Source: an uncultured Eubacterium sp. (GTDB lineage Bacteria; Bacillota; Clostridia; Peptostreptococcales; Anaerovoracaceae). Taken from it: a DNA stretch of 64,000 bases. Both the position numbers and the translations under genes were made by a program. Positions 26,479 to 35,772 of this stretch are shown one piece after another. The notes beneath the pieces were generated by a model. The model saw only the letters and a list, made by a program, of their open reading frames with translations, did not search any database and had not been told where the DNA came from. Within the stretch, counting starts at the first letter, position 1; each line of letters starts with the position of its first letter. The stretch spans positions 16,625 through 80,624 of the forward strand of contig CALCFD010000025.1 in NCBI GenBank assembly GCA_937900695.1, read 5' to 3'.

Positions 26479-28576
26479 GAAATTTGAAGATTACAAAGTG
26501 TTTAGAACAGCTATTGGTGGCAAGTTATTAGAACTTGAAATCGGTAAAGTATGTGAAATGGCTAATGGACAGGTAATGGTAAGATATGGTGATACAGTTG
26601 TAAATGTAACTGCAGTAGCTTCAGCTCAGCCAAGACCTGATATCGATTTTTTCCCTCTAAGCTGTGATTATGAAGAAAAAATGTATGCTGCTGGTAAAAT
26701 TCCAGGAGGATTTATTAAAAGAGAAGGAAGACCTAGTGAAAAAGCTATCTTAAATTCTAGACTTATGGATAGACCTTTAAGACCGTTATTTCCAAAGGGG
26801 TTTTATAATGATGTACAAGTCGTAGCAACAGTTATGTCTATGGATCTTGATGCTCCATCAGAAATCGCTGCTATGATTGGTTCTTCAGTTGCTTTAGCTA
26901 TTTCTGATATTCCATGGGATGGTCCTACTGCTTCAGTTTTAGTAGGTATGATCGATGGTGAATTTATCATTAACCCAGGTCTAGAAGAAAGAGAAAAAAG
27001 TGATTTACATTTAGTAGTTTCTGGTACTAAAGATGCTATTATGATGGTTGAAGCAGGAGCTAACGAAATTCCTGAAGAAGTTATTCTTGATGCTATTATG
27101 TTTGCTCATGAAGAAATCAAAGAAATCATCGCATTTATCGATGAGGTTGTAGCTGAAGTTGGCAAACCTAAGATGGAAATTGAACTTTACAAAGTTCCAG
27201 AAGAAATCGAAGCTGATGTAAGAGAATATGCAGAAAGTAAGATGAGGGAAGCTGTACACACTGTTGAAAAGATGGAAAGACTTGAAAACATGGATGCAGT
27301 TGAAATAGAAACTCTAGAACACTTTGCAGAAAAATATCCTGAATCAGAAAAGGATATTTCAAGCGTACTATATGACATTACAAAAGAGCAGGTTAGAAGC
27401 TTAATTCTTGATGATGGCATCAGACCAGACAACAGAAAATACGAAGAAATTAGACCTATTTGGGTAGATACAGGTATCTTACCTAGAACTCATGGTAGCG
27501 GACTATTTAAGAGAGGACAGACTCAGGCATTATCAGTCGCTACTTTAGGCCCTATATCAGAAGGACAGAGAATTGATGGTATCTCTGAACAGAGTGAAAA
27601 AAGATATATGCATCACTATAACTTCCCTCCTTATTCAGTAGGGGAAGCAAGACCTATGAGAAGTCCAGGCAGAAGAGAAATCGGACATGGAGCTTTAGCT
27701 GAAAGAGCTATACTTCCAGTTTTACCATCTGTTGAAGAGTTCCCATATGCTATCAGAGTAGTATCAGAAATTTTATCTTCAAACGGATCAACTTCACAGG
27801 CTTCAGTTTGCGGAAGCTGCCTTGCGCTAATGGATGCTGGTGTACCTATTAAGGCTCCAGTAGCGGGTATTGCAATGGGCTTAGTAGAAAGAGTTGAAGA
27901 AGATGGTTCATCAACAATGGCTATCTTATCAGATATTCAGGGTATGGAAGACTTTTTAGGAGATATGGACTTTAAAGTTGCAGGTACTGCTAAGGGTGTT
28001 ACTGCTATACAGATGGACATTAAAGTTCATGGCCTATCAAAGCAGGTATTACAGGATGCATTGAAACAGGCTCATGATGGACGTATGCATATTATGAGTG
28101 AAATGTTAGCAGAAATTCCTGAGCCAAGAGCTGAACTATCACCATACGCACCAAGAATTATTTCAATGAAGATTGATCCTGAAAAAATCAGAGTTATCAT
28201 CGGACCAGGTGGTAAAACTATCAATGCTATTGTTGAAAAAACAGGTGTTAAGATTGATATTGAGGATGATGGTACATTGTTTATCGCAGCTCCAGATATG
28301 CAGTCTGCAGAAGCTGGTCTAGCAGAAATTGAACTATTAACAAAGGAAGTTGAAGTTGGTGAAATTTATGAAGGTAAGGTGACAAGAACAACTACTTTTG
28401 GTGCTTTTATTGAAATTTTACCAGGCAAAGAAGGCTTATTACATATTTCTAAGATGGCTAAGCATAGAGTTGATAAGGTTGAAGATGAAATGAATGTTGG
28501 AGATATGGTTAAGGTTAAGGTTACTGAAATCGATAGCCAAGATAGAATCAATCTAACTAGAAAAAATATTGACTAA
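26477..28576 (+). CDS. pnp: Polynucleotide phosphorylase (PNPase)
   Basis: A 699-residue 3'-5' exoribonuclease that uses phosphate. Two RNase PH domains surround a helical domain (KRGQTQALSVATL and SSNGSTSQASVCGS are in the second), followed by a KH domain (VIIGPGGKTINAIVEKTGVKIDI) and an S1 domain (VTRTTTFGAFIEILPGKEGLLHISKMAKHRV). Length is normal. The start is defined by GGAGG in the hairpin loop upstream. Confidence 0.98.
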   Translation: MKFEDYKVFRTAIGGKLLELEIGKVCEMANGQVMVRYGDTVVNVTAVASAQPRPDIDFFPLSCDYEEKMYAAGKIPGGFIKREGRPSEKAILNSRLMDRPLRPLFPKGFYNDVQVVATVMSMDLDAPSEIAAMIGSSVALAISDIPWDGPTASVLVGMIDGEFIINPGLEEREKSDLHLVVSGTKDAIMMVEAGANEIPEEVILDAIMFAHEEIKEIIAFIDEVVAEVGKPKMEIELYKVPEEIEADVREYAESKMREAVHTVEKMERLENMDAVEIETLEHFAEKYPESEKDISSVLYDITKEQVRSLILDDGIRPDNRKYEEIRPIWVDTGILPRTHGSGLFKRGQTQALSVATLGPISEGQRIDGISEQSEKRYMHHYNFPPYSVGEARPMRSPGRREIGHGALAERAILPVLPSVEEFPYAIRVVSEILSSNGSTSQASVCGSCLALMDAGVPIKAPVAGIAMGLVERVEEDGSSTMAILSDIQGMEDFLGDMDFKVAGTAKGVTAIQMDIKVHGLSKQVLQDALKQAHDGRMHIMSEMLAEIPEPRAELSPYAPRIISMKIDPEKIRVIIGPGGKTINAIVEKTGVKIDIEDDGTLFIAAPDMQSAEAGLAEIELLTKEVEVGEIYEGKVTRTTTFGAFIEILPGKEGLLHISKMAKHRVDKVEDEMNVGDMVKVKVTEIDSQDRINLTRKNID

Positions 28577-28601
28577 CATTTATAATTATTCAAAATTAGT
28601 A

Positions 28602-28638
28602 AAAGACTGTAATCGTGTTGAAATTACAGTCTTTTTTA
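28602..28638 (+). terminator. Terminator after pnp
   Basis: A 12-bp stem, AAAGACTGTAAT / ATTACAGTCTTT, followed by a T-run. Confidence 0.92.
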
Positions 28639-28702
28639 TACATTTATTTGCATGCAACAAATATTTTTGTGGAATTTGTGGTACGATAACAAAAAATACC
28701 CC

Positions 28703-28731
28703 TTGACAATTTTAGTTCTTATATTTACAAT
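28703..28731 (+). promoter_or_regulatory. Promoter of the ileS T-box transcript
   Basis: Consensus TTGACA (28703-28708), 17-bp spacer, TACAAT (28726-28731). Confidence 0.88.
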
Positions 28732-28737
28732 AACAAG

Positions 28738-28950
28738 TGTAAAACAGAAAAGACGTTGAAGGAACCGGTTACTTTGCTAATATCCTTACAGAGAGACTGC
28801 GTAGGTGAGAGGCAGTTGGTGAAAGAAGTAATAGATCAGTCTGGAGTCTACAATTAAATACCAACAAGTGGCATATATTATATTATGCAACAAGGGTGGT
28901 ACCGCGGTTAGAATAATCGTCCCTAGTCCATTTGGATTAGGGATTTTTTT
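28738..28950 (+). promoter_or_regulatory. T-box riboswitch controlling ileS
   Basis: The T-box sequence AAGGGTGGTACCGCGG is at 28892-28907, followed by a terminator (TCCCTAGTCC / GGATTAGGGA, 28920-28943, with T7). The Stem I region carries the AGAGAG and GGTGAGAGG blocks, and an ATC at 28835-28837 (in AATAGATCAGT) is the likely isoleucine specifier, matching the downstream gene. Uncharged tRNA-Ile binding would favour the antiterminator and turn ileS on. Confidence 0.95.
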
Positions 28951-28977
28951 ATTAAGTAATTATAGGAGAGTGAGTTT

Positions 28978-31900
28978 ATGTTTAAGAATTTATCTGAAAA
29001 GCCGATAGCTGAGCTTCAGCTTGGACAGGCTGATGCTTGGAAAGAGGAAAATTTATTAGAAAAATGCGTTACAACTAGAGAAGGCCAGCCACAGTTTATC
29101 TTTTATGAAGGTCCTCCAACAGCAAACGGACGTCCTGGCATTCACCATGTGATGGCTAGAACACTTAAAGACTCTGTTTGTAGATATAAAACAATGCAGG
29201 GATTTCAGGTGAGAAGAAAAGCAGGATGGGATACACACGGTTTACCTGTTGAAATCGAAGTTGAAAAACAGTTGAAGATGACAGGTAAGCAGGATATAGA
29301 AAAATATGGTATCAAAGAGTTTAATGAAAAATGTAGAGAATCAGTTTTCTCATATGAAAGCTTATGGAGAGAAATGACTCATCGTATGGGTTATTTAGTA
29401 GATCTTGATAATCCATATATCACTTTAGACAATAACTATATAGAAACTGGTTGGTGGATCTTAAAAGAATTTTTTAAGAAAGGTATGATTTATGAAGGTC
29501 ATAAGATTCTTCCATACTGTCCTCGTTGTGGAACTGGTCTTGCTTCTCACGAAGTTGCTCAGGGATATAAAGAAGTTAAAGTTTTAACTTTAACAGTTAA
29601 ATTTAAGAAAAAAGATGCTGACAATGAATATTTCTTAGCTTGGACAACTACTCCATGGACACTTGCAGCAAACGTTGCTTTAACAGTTCATGCAGATGTT
29701 GATTACATCAAAGTTAAGATGCTTGATGGAGAAAATGAAGGAAATATCTTCTATCTTGCAAAAGAACTAGCAGGCAAAGTTTTAGGCGATGCTGAATATG
29801 AAATTCTTGAAGAAATGAAGGGGAAGGATTTAGAGTACATGGAATACGAACAGATCATGCCATTTATCAATGTTGATAAAAAAGCATTCTTCGTAACTTG
29901 TGCTGATTACGTTACTACTGGCGATGGTACAGGTATCGTACATACTGCTCCTGCATTTGGTGAGGACGACTATAACACAGGAAGAAGATACGACTTACCG
30001 GTAATCAACCCAGTTGACGAAGACGGTAAATATACTGAAACTCCATGGGTTGGTAGATTTGTAATGGAAGAAGGATTAGATGTAGATATCGTTAAGTACT
30101 TAGCTCAGGACAACAAGATCTTTGCTAAAGAAAAGATGATTCATAACTATCCACATTGCTGGAGATGCGGAACTCCTCTTATCTACTATGCTAAGCCAAG
30201 CTGGTACATTGAAATGAGCAAGCTAAAAGACGAGCTTGTTGCAAATAACAATACAGTAAACTGGTACCCGGATTTCGTAGGTGAAAAGAGATTTGGTAAC
30301 TGGCTTGCTGAAGTAAAAGACTGGGCTATTTCAAGAAATAGATACTGGGGTACTCCAATTCCTATCTGGAGATGCGAATGCGGACATCTAGAGTGCATCG
30401 GTTCTAGAGAAGAATTAATCGAAAAAGCACAGGAAGATATCGATATGAGCGTTGAGCTACACAGACCATTTGTAGATGATATTCATCTAACTTGTCCACA
30501 CTGTGGTAAGCCTATGACAAGAATTCCAGAAGTAATGGACTGCTGGTTTGATAGTGGGGCTATGCCATTTGCTCAGCAGCACTATCCATTTGAAAATAAA
30601 GAAAAGTTTGATGAGCAGATGTTCCCAGCAGATTTCATCTGTGAAGGTATCGACCAGACTAGAGGTTGGTTCTACTCACTAATGGCTATCTCAACATTCT
30701 TAAAGGGTAAGGCTCCTTACAAGAACGTACTTGTAAATGACTTAATCCTTGATAAGACTGGTAAGAAGATGAGTAAGTCAAAGGGTAATACAGTTGACCC
30801 ATTTGAATTATTTGATAAATACGGTGCAGACGCTGCTAGATGGTACCTACTATATTCATCACCAGCATGGACACCTACTAAGTTTGACGAAGATGGTTTA
30901 GTTGAAATCGTTTCTAAGTTCTTTGGAACTATTAAAAACGTATATAACTTCTTTGTACTATATTCAAATCAGGACAATATCAATCCTAAGGAATTTGATA
31001 TTCCTGTAGCTGAAAGACCGGAACTTGATAGATGGATCATTTCAAGATTTAACAGAGTTATAAAAGAAGTAACTGAATATATGGATGGATATGACCATAT
31101 GAGATCAGTTAGAACTATTCAGGACTTTGTAACTGAAGATCTTTCAAACTGGTATATCAGAAGAGCTAGAAGAAGATTCTGGGGCGAAGAGCTAACAGAG
31201 GATAAGAAGGCAGTATACAAGACTACATATGAAGTACTTGTAGGCGTAGCAGAACTTATGGCACCATTTGCACCATTCCTAGCTGACGAAATCTATATTA
31301 ACTTAACTGACGAAGAATCAGTACATCTAGGATACTATCCTAAGGCTGATGAAAGCTTAATCGATGAAAAATCAGAAGAAAGAATGGATATAGTTAGAAC
31401 TTTAGTTGGTCTTGGTAGAGGAACTAGAGAAAAGGAAAAGATTAAGGTTAGACAGCCATTAAAGAGCGTTCTTGTTGATGGTAAGTATGAAGCTTTAATC
31501 AGCGACTTAACTCCATTAATCGAAGAAGAGCTTAATATTAAGGAAGTTCATTTCGAAAAGGATTTAGGAGAATACATGAACTACCAGCTAAAACCTAACT
31601 TTAAGGTTGCAGGTCCAGTTCTAGGTAAAAACATCAAGGAATTTGGAGCTTTATTAGCTAAGGCAGATCCTACAGAATATGTTGGAATGGGTACTGTTAA
31701 GGTTACACTTGGCGGCGAAGAATTCGATATTACAAGTGATATGATTGATGTTAAGATTACTGCTAAAGAAGGTTTTGCAGTTGCAATGGAAAACAACGTA
31801 TTTACTATCTTAGATACTAACCTAAATCAGGAGCTACTTGATGAAGGTATTGCAAGAGAAATCGTATCTAAAGTTCAGCAGCTAAGAAAGCAGCATGATT

Positions 31901-32082
31901 TTGAAATGATGGATAATATCGCTATCACTTTAGAATGCGACGATGAAGTTAAGGCGGCAGTTGAAAAGCATAAAGAATACATTATGAGCGAAACATTAGC
32001 AGTTACATTAGAAGCTGGTATTGTAGCAGATAAGCTAGATATCAACGGACATGAAACTGGTATCAATGTAGTTAAAAAATAA
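28978..32082 (+). CDS. ileS: Isoleucyl-tRNA synthetase, type 2 (eukaryote-like)
   Basis: A 1034-residue class I synthetase. The N-terminus (FYEGPPTANGRPGIHH) and the KMSKS loop at 597-601 (GKKMSKSKGNTVDP) mark the active site; an editing domain lies between (TTPWTLAANVAL, HTAPAFGEDDY). The length and the AGWDTHGLPVEIEVEK block place it in the IleRS2 group, which is naturally tolerant to mupirocin. The HIGH signature is unusual: residues 54-57 are G-I-H-H, with first and third positions swapped. AGGAGAG precedes the ATG. Expression is under the upstream T-box. Confidence 0.96.
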   Translation: MFKNLSEKPIAELQLGQADAWKEENLLEKCVTTREGQPQFIFYEGPPTANGRPGIHHVMARTLKDSVCRYKTMQGFQVRRKAGWDTHGLPVEIEVEKQLKMTGKQDIEKYGIKEFNEKCRESVFSYESLWREMTHRMGYLVDLDNPYITLDNNYIETGWWILKEFFKKGMIYEGHKILPYCPRCGTGLASHEVAQGYKEVKVLTLTVKFKKKDADNEYFLAWTTTPWTLAANVALTVHADVDYIKVKMLDGENEGNIFYLAKELAGKVLGDAEYEILEEMKGKDLEYMEYEQIMPFINVDKKAFFVTCADYVTTGDGTGIVHTAPAFGEDDYNTGRRYDLPVINPVDEDGKYTETPWVGRFVMEEGLDVDIVKYLAQDNKIFAKEKMIHNYPHCWRCGTPLIYYAKPSWYIEMSKLKDELVANNNTVNWYPDFVGEKRFGNWLAEVKDWAISRNRYWGTPIPIWRCECGHLECIGSREELIEKAQEDIDMSVELHRPFVDDIHLTCPHCGKPMTRIPEVMDCWFDSGAMPFAQQHYPFENKEKFDEQMFPADFICEGIDQTRGWFYSLMAISTFLKGKAPYKNVLVNDLILDKTGKKMSKSKGNTVDPFELFDKYGADAARWYLLYSSPAWTPTKFDEDGLVEIVSKFFGTIKNVYNFFVLYSNQDNINPKEFDIPVAERPELDRWIISRFNRVIKEVTEYMDGYDHMRSVRTIQDFVTEDLSNWYIRRARRRFWGEELTEDKKAVYKTTYEVLVGVAELMAPFAPFLADEIYINLTDEESVHLGYYPKADESLIDEKSEERMDIVRTLVGLGRGTREKEKIKVRQPLKSVLVDGKYEALISDLTPLIEEELNIKEVHFEKDLGEYMNYQLKPNFKVAGPVLGKNIKEFGALLAKADPTEYVGMGTVKVTLGGEEFDITSDMIDVKITAKEGFAVAMENNVFTILDTNLNQELLDEGIAREIVSKVQQLRKQHDFEMMDNIAITLECDDEVKAAVEKHKEYIMSETLAVTLEAGIVADKLDINGHETGINVVKK

Positions 32083-32101
32083 TTTATAATTATTATTGTT
32101 A

Positions 32102-32135
32102 AATCCTCTCTGCAATTTGTAGAGAGGATTTTTGT
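32102..32135 (+). terminator. Terminator after ileS
   Basis: AATCCTCTCT pairs with AGAGAGGATT, followed by TTTG. Confidence 0.85.
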
Positions 32136-32283
32136 ATATAAAAAAGTTTTTCGAAAATATAAATAAATTGTTATAATTTGCTCTTTATGGGGTAAAAACA
32201 GATGTGAATGAATATTGTATATGTTAATATGAAACTACAAATGGATATTATTTTTTTCTAATATGAGGAAGGTGATTAAATAA

Positions 32284-32592
32284 ATGGTTCAAGAAATGAT
32301 AAAAAAAGTTCAGGATGCTGAAAAGCAAGCTTCTGAGATTATATCAGAAGCCGAAAAAAACAGCGTTTCTTCAATTGATGAGGCAAATGTAAGAGCAGTA
32401 GAAATAAAGCAGGATGCTAAAAAATTAGCTTTTAATGAAAGAGAAGAAATACTAGCTAAATTGCGTCACGAATATGAAGAAAAAGAAGGAACTGTAAATA
32501 AACAAATTGAAGAAGAAATTGCAGCTATTATAAATGAAGCAAAAGCAAATGAAGCAAAAGCAATAGAAGCTGTAATATCTAGTTTTTATTAA
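32284..32592 (+). CDS. ntpF: V-type ATPase G/H-type peripheral stalk subunit
   Basis: A 102-residue, almost wholly helical coiled-coil protein rich in Ala, Glu and Lys (IKKVQDAEKQASEIISEAEKN), the pattern of the subunit that pairs with subunit E to form the peripheral stalk. It is the first gene of the operon, preceded by GAAGGTGAT. A TATAAT at 32172-32177 with a weak TTTCGA 17 bp upstream may be the operon promoter. The name follows the Enterococcus ntp gene order; similarity in such coiled coils is weak, so position is the main argument. Confidence 0.8.
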   Translation: MVQEMIKKVQDAEKQASEIISEAEKNSVSSIDEANVRAVEIKQDAKKLAFNEREEILAKLRHEYEEKEGTVNKQIEEEIAAIINEAKANEAKAIEAVISSFY

Positions 32593-32627
32593 TTAAAATA
32601 AGGCACAATTAAGAAAGGAGGTAGCTT

Positions 32628-34643
32628 ATGTCAGTATCAGCCATGAAGAGACTCAATATGTGTGCTATGAAAAAGGATCAGCAAAGCATAATTGAGAAAC
32701 TTCAATTGCTAGGCGTCATGGAAATTGATTCTGAAGCATTTAAAGATAGTGGTCTTGAAAAATATAATACCTTAGATGAAAAGATGAGCTATGACAGAAA
32801 AGCTCATACCATTGACAATGCTCTTGATACCCTACAGACATACGTGCCAGAGAAAAAAGGACTTCTTGCGTCTTTAGAAGGAAAAACTTTAATAGGTAAG
32901 AAAAAATATGATGAGATTGTAACTGATGAAAAAAGGTATTTTGAATTATCTAAAGAGATTATAGATACTCAAAAACAAATTATTGAAAACAGAGTAACAA
33001 TTGATAGAAATAACGTATCTATTGAAACATTAGAACCATGGCTTAGTTTGGATATGCCTATGGAGTTTACCCATACTAAGAGAGTTTCTTTTTTAATAGG
33101 AACTATAGATCCTACAGATACTATAGAAGAAATTTATGATGGTATAGGAACTCACATGGTTGATTTATCAGAGGTTGAAGTTCAAGTTGTTCATAAGGAT
33201 AAGTATCAAACTTGCGTAGTTGTCGCTTGTTTAAAAGAATACGAAGAATCAGTTGAAAATGGACTTCATACTTTAGGTTTTGCAAGAATTTCTAACACCT
33301 TTGAAGGTGTACCTGGCGAAGAAAAAATTCAACTAGAAAATCAAAATAGGGAACTTGAAGAGAAAAACAAAAAACTAATATCAAAGCTAAAAGATATTTC
33401 CAAGGAAAAAGAAAATCTTGAAATATTAGCAGATTACTACCGCACGACAGCAAAAAAACTAGAGGTTATGAGTAAGTTTCCGCAAAGTGAGAGAACATTT
33501 TTTATAAGTGGATACATACCTTTAAAAGATTGCGAAAAGGTTAAAGAAAAACTTGAAAAGCAATTTAATATGTATATCGAAATTCAAGAACCTAATGCAG
33601 ATGACGACGTACCTGTATTACTTGATAATAGAGGAATTGGCGAAGCTGTTGAAGGTGTAGTTGGATCATACGGATTACCGCATAGAGGAGAAATTGATCC
33701 TTCCAGAATAATGGGTTGGTTTTATATATTTCTCTTTGGGCTTATGTTATCTGATGCCGCATATGGTTTTATTATATGGGCTGCATGTACTTTTTTACTT
33801 AAGAAATATGAGCGCATGGAAGATTCATTAAGAAAATCAATAAAGATGTTTAAGTATTGTGGTATATCGACACTTGTGTGGGGAGTATTGTTTGGAGGAT
33901 ATTTCGGAGATGTGGTAAATGTAGTCTCAGAAACATTCTTTGGTAAAGAAATTGCAATTAAACCATTATGGTTTGCACCATTAGATGAACCTATGAAACT
34001 TATGATGTTTTGTATGTTATTTGGTGTAATTCACTTATATACAGGTTTAGCAATTAAAGGTTATATGAATATAAGAGATAAAAAATACATGGACTTTTTC
34101 TGTGATGTAGTTCTTTGGTACTTTTTATTAACAGGTTTAATTATGATGTTGCTTCCAACAGAACTGTTTTACTCATTGTCACAGCTTAAGATTGTATATC
34201 CTCATTGGCTAGATTTACTAGCTAAAGGAATGGCTATTTTAGGTGCTTTGGGTATACTACTTATGTCAGGAAGAAGAAAGAAAAATCCAGGTTTGCGTTT
34301 AGCTCTTGGTGCATATGACTTATACAACTTAACAAGTTGGTTAAGTGACTTGTTATCATATTCAAGATTACTTGCCCTTGGACTTGCAACTGGTGTAATT
34401 GCATCGGTATTTAATCAAATTGGAAGTATGCTAGGAGATAGCATAATAGGAATAGTATTTTTTGTAATTGTATTTGTAATTGGTCACGTATTTAATTTAG
34501 CTATAAATATGCTTGGTGCATATGTGCACACAAATCGTTTACAATTTGTAGAATTTTTTGGAAAATTCTATGAAGGTGGAGGAAGACCATTTAATCCATT
34601 TAAACCGGATACAAAATACGTTGACATAGGAGAGGAGAAATAA
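32628..34643 (+). CDS. ntpI: V-type ATPase subunit I (a subunit)
   Basis: A 671-residue protein with a soluble N-terminal half (residues 1-345) with coiled coils that contacts the stalks, and a membrane half of about eight helices holding the ion half-channels. Family marks are GWFYIFLFGLMLSDAAYGFI, GVLFGGYFGD, and YDLYNLTSWLSDLLSYSRLLALGLATGVIA with the essential arginine in SRLLALG. It forms the static part of the ion path next to the rotor ring. AAAGGAGG precedes the ATG. Confidence 0.95.
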   Translation: MSVSAMKRLNMCAMKKDQQSIIEKLQLLGVMEIDSEAFKDSGLEKYNTLDEKMSYDRKAHTIDNALDTLQTYVPEKKGLLASLEGKTLIGKKKYDEIVTDEKRYFELSKEIIDTQKQIIENRVTIDRNNVSIETLEPWLSLDMPMEFTHTKRVSFLIGTIDPTDTIEEIYDGIGTHMVDLSEVEVQVVHKDKYQTCVVVACLKEYEESVENGLHTLGFARISNTFEGVPGEEKIQLENQNRELEEKNKKLISKLKDISKEKENLEILADYYRTTAKKLEVMSKFPQSERTFFISGYIPLKDCEKVKEKLEKQFNMYIEIQEPNADDDVPVLLDNRGIGEAVEGVVGSYGLPHRGEIDPSRIMGWFYIFLFGLMLSDAAYGFIIWAACTFLLKKYERMEDSLRKSIKMFKYCGISTLVWGVLFGGYFGDVVNVVSETFFGKEIAIKPLWFAPLDEPMKLMMFCMLFGVIHLYTGLAIKGYMNIRDKKYMDFFCDVVLWYFLLTGLIMMLLPTELFYSLSQLKIVYPHWLDLLAKGMAILGALGILLMSGRRKKNPGLRLALGAYDLYNLTSWLSDLLSYSRLLALGLATGVIASVFNQIGSMLGDSIIGIVFFVIVFVIGHVFNLAINMLGAYVHTNRLQFVEFFGKFYEGGGRPFNPFKPDTKYVDIGEEK

Positions 34644-34645
34644 TC

Positions 34646-35116
34646 ATGGAACTAGGAATCGTTTACGCTCTATTAGGAGCAGCTATCGCAGTATTATTAT
34701 CAGGAGCAGGATCAGCTATTGGAGTTGGTATAGCAGGTCAGGCAGCATCTGGTGTTGTAACTGAAGATCCAGGTAAATTCGTTAAAGTATTAATCATGCA
34801 GCTATTACCAGGTACACAAGGTTTATATGGCTTAATCATTGGATTTATCACACTTGCAAAGGTAGGATTACTTGGTGGAACTGCTGCTGCAATTTCACCA
34901 GCAACAGGACTTTTAGTATTAGCTGCTTGCTTACCTATAGGTGTTGTAGGTTTAATTTCAGGTATTTATCAGGGAAAAACTTCAGCAGCTTCAATAGGTA
35001 TTGTAGCAAAAAGACCAGAACAGTTTGGTAAGGCTATGCTTTTCCCTGCAATGGTAGAAACATATGCTATCCTTGCACTTCTAATTTCTTTCCTTGCAGT
35101 AAACGCAGTAGTTTAA
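34646..35116 (+). CDS. ntpK: V-type ATPase rotor subunit K (16-kDa proteolipid), Na+-type residues
   Basis: A 156-residue, four-helix proteolipid formed by two hairpins. The residues that bind Na+ in Enterococcus hirae NtpK have counterparts: L54, T57 and Q58 in LLPGTQG, Q109 in IYQGK, and the carboxylate E138 in MVETYAILAL. Only the second hairpin keeps the carboxylate, so each subunit carries one ion site. The likely coupling ion is therefore Na+. It lies two bases after ntpI, with GGAGAGGAG. Confidence 0.93.
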   Translation: MELGIVYALLGAAIAVLLSGAGSAIGVGIAGQAASGVVTEDPGKFVKVLIMQLLPGTQGLYGLIIGFITLAKVGLLGGTAAAISPATGLLVLAACLPIGVVGLISGIYQGKTSAASIGIVAKRPEQFGKAMLFPAMVETYAILALLISFLAVNAVV

Positions 35117-35153
35117 TTTAAGAAGAAATTATAGAAATGAAAAGGAGAGCATC

Positions 35154-35747
35154 ATGAGAGGAATTGAAAAAATTGTAGATCAGATCCTTGAAGAAGCAAA
35201 TGATAAGAAAGCAGCAATAGAAAACGATGCTAAAAATATTGTTAGCCAAATAGAAGCAAAAGCAAAGGAAGAAGCTATAAAAATAAAAGAGGAAATAGAT
35301 AAAGGTTCAATACAAGAAGCTAAGAACTATGAAAATCTTGCCATTCTTGCAGCTGAACAAAAGAAAAGAAGAGCAGTTTTAGAGACTAAACAAAAGCTAA
35401 TAGGTGAAATTTTAGAAAAATCATATGAAACATTGCTTGGTCTTGAAGATATAAAATATTTTGATTTAATAAACAAAATGATTGAAAAGTATGCTTTAGA
35501 TAAGGAAGGTAAAATTGTTTTTGGCAAAAAAGATTTGGATCGACTTCCAGAAAACTATCAAAAAACACTAGATATAATTGCTAATGCAAAAGGTGGTAGC
35601 CTAATTATTTCTCAGGAAGCTGGCAAATTTAATGGCGGTTTTATACTGATATATGGCGGCATTGAAGAAAATTGTACTTTTAAAGCTTTAATGGAATCTG
35701 ATAAGGAAGATTTACAGGATATTGTTCATGAAAAGCTGTTTGGCTAA
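35154..35747 (+). CDS. ntpE: V-type ATPase subunit E (peripheral stalk)
   Basis: A 197-residue protein with a long N-terminal helix for pairing with the G/H subunit (VDQILEEANDKKAAIENDAKN) and a C-terminal globular part (SLIISQEAGKFNGGFILIYGGIEENCTFKALME) that caps the catalytic head. AAAGGAGAG precedes the ATG. Order after K and before C is standard. Confidence 0.9.
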   Translation: MRGIEKIVDQILEEANDKKAAIENDAKNIVSQIEAKAKEEAIKIKEEIDKGSIQEAKNYENLAILAAEQKKRRAVLETKQKLIGEILEKSYETLLGLEDIKYFDLINKMIEKYALDKEGKIVFGKKDLDRLPENYQKTLDIIANAKGGSLIISQEAGKFNGGFILIYGGIEENCTFKALMESDKEDLQDIVHEKLFG

Positions 35748-35772
35748 GTTAAGGCCATGAAAGGAGCGTTAG

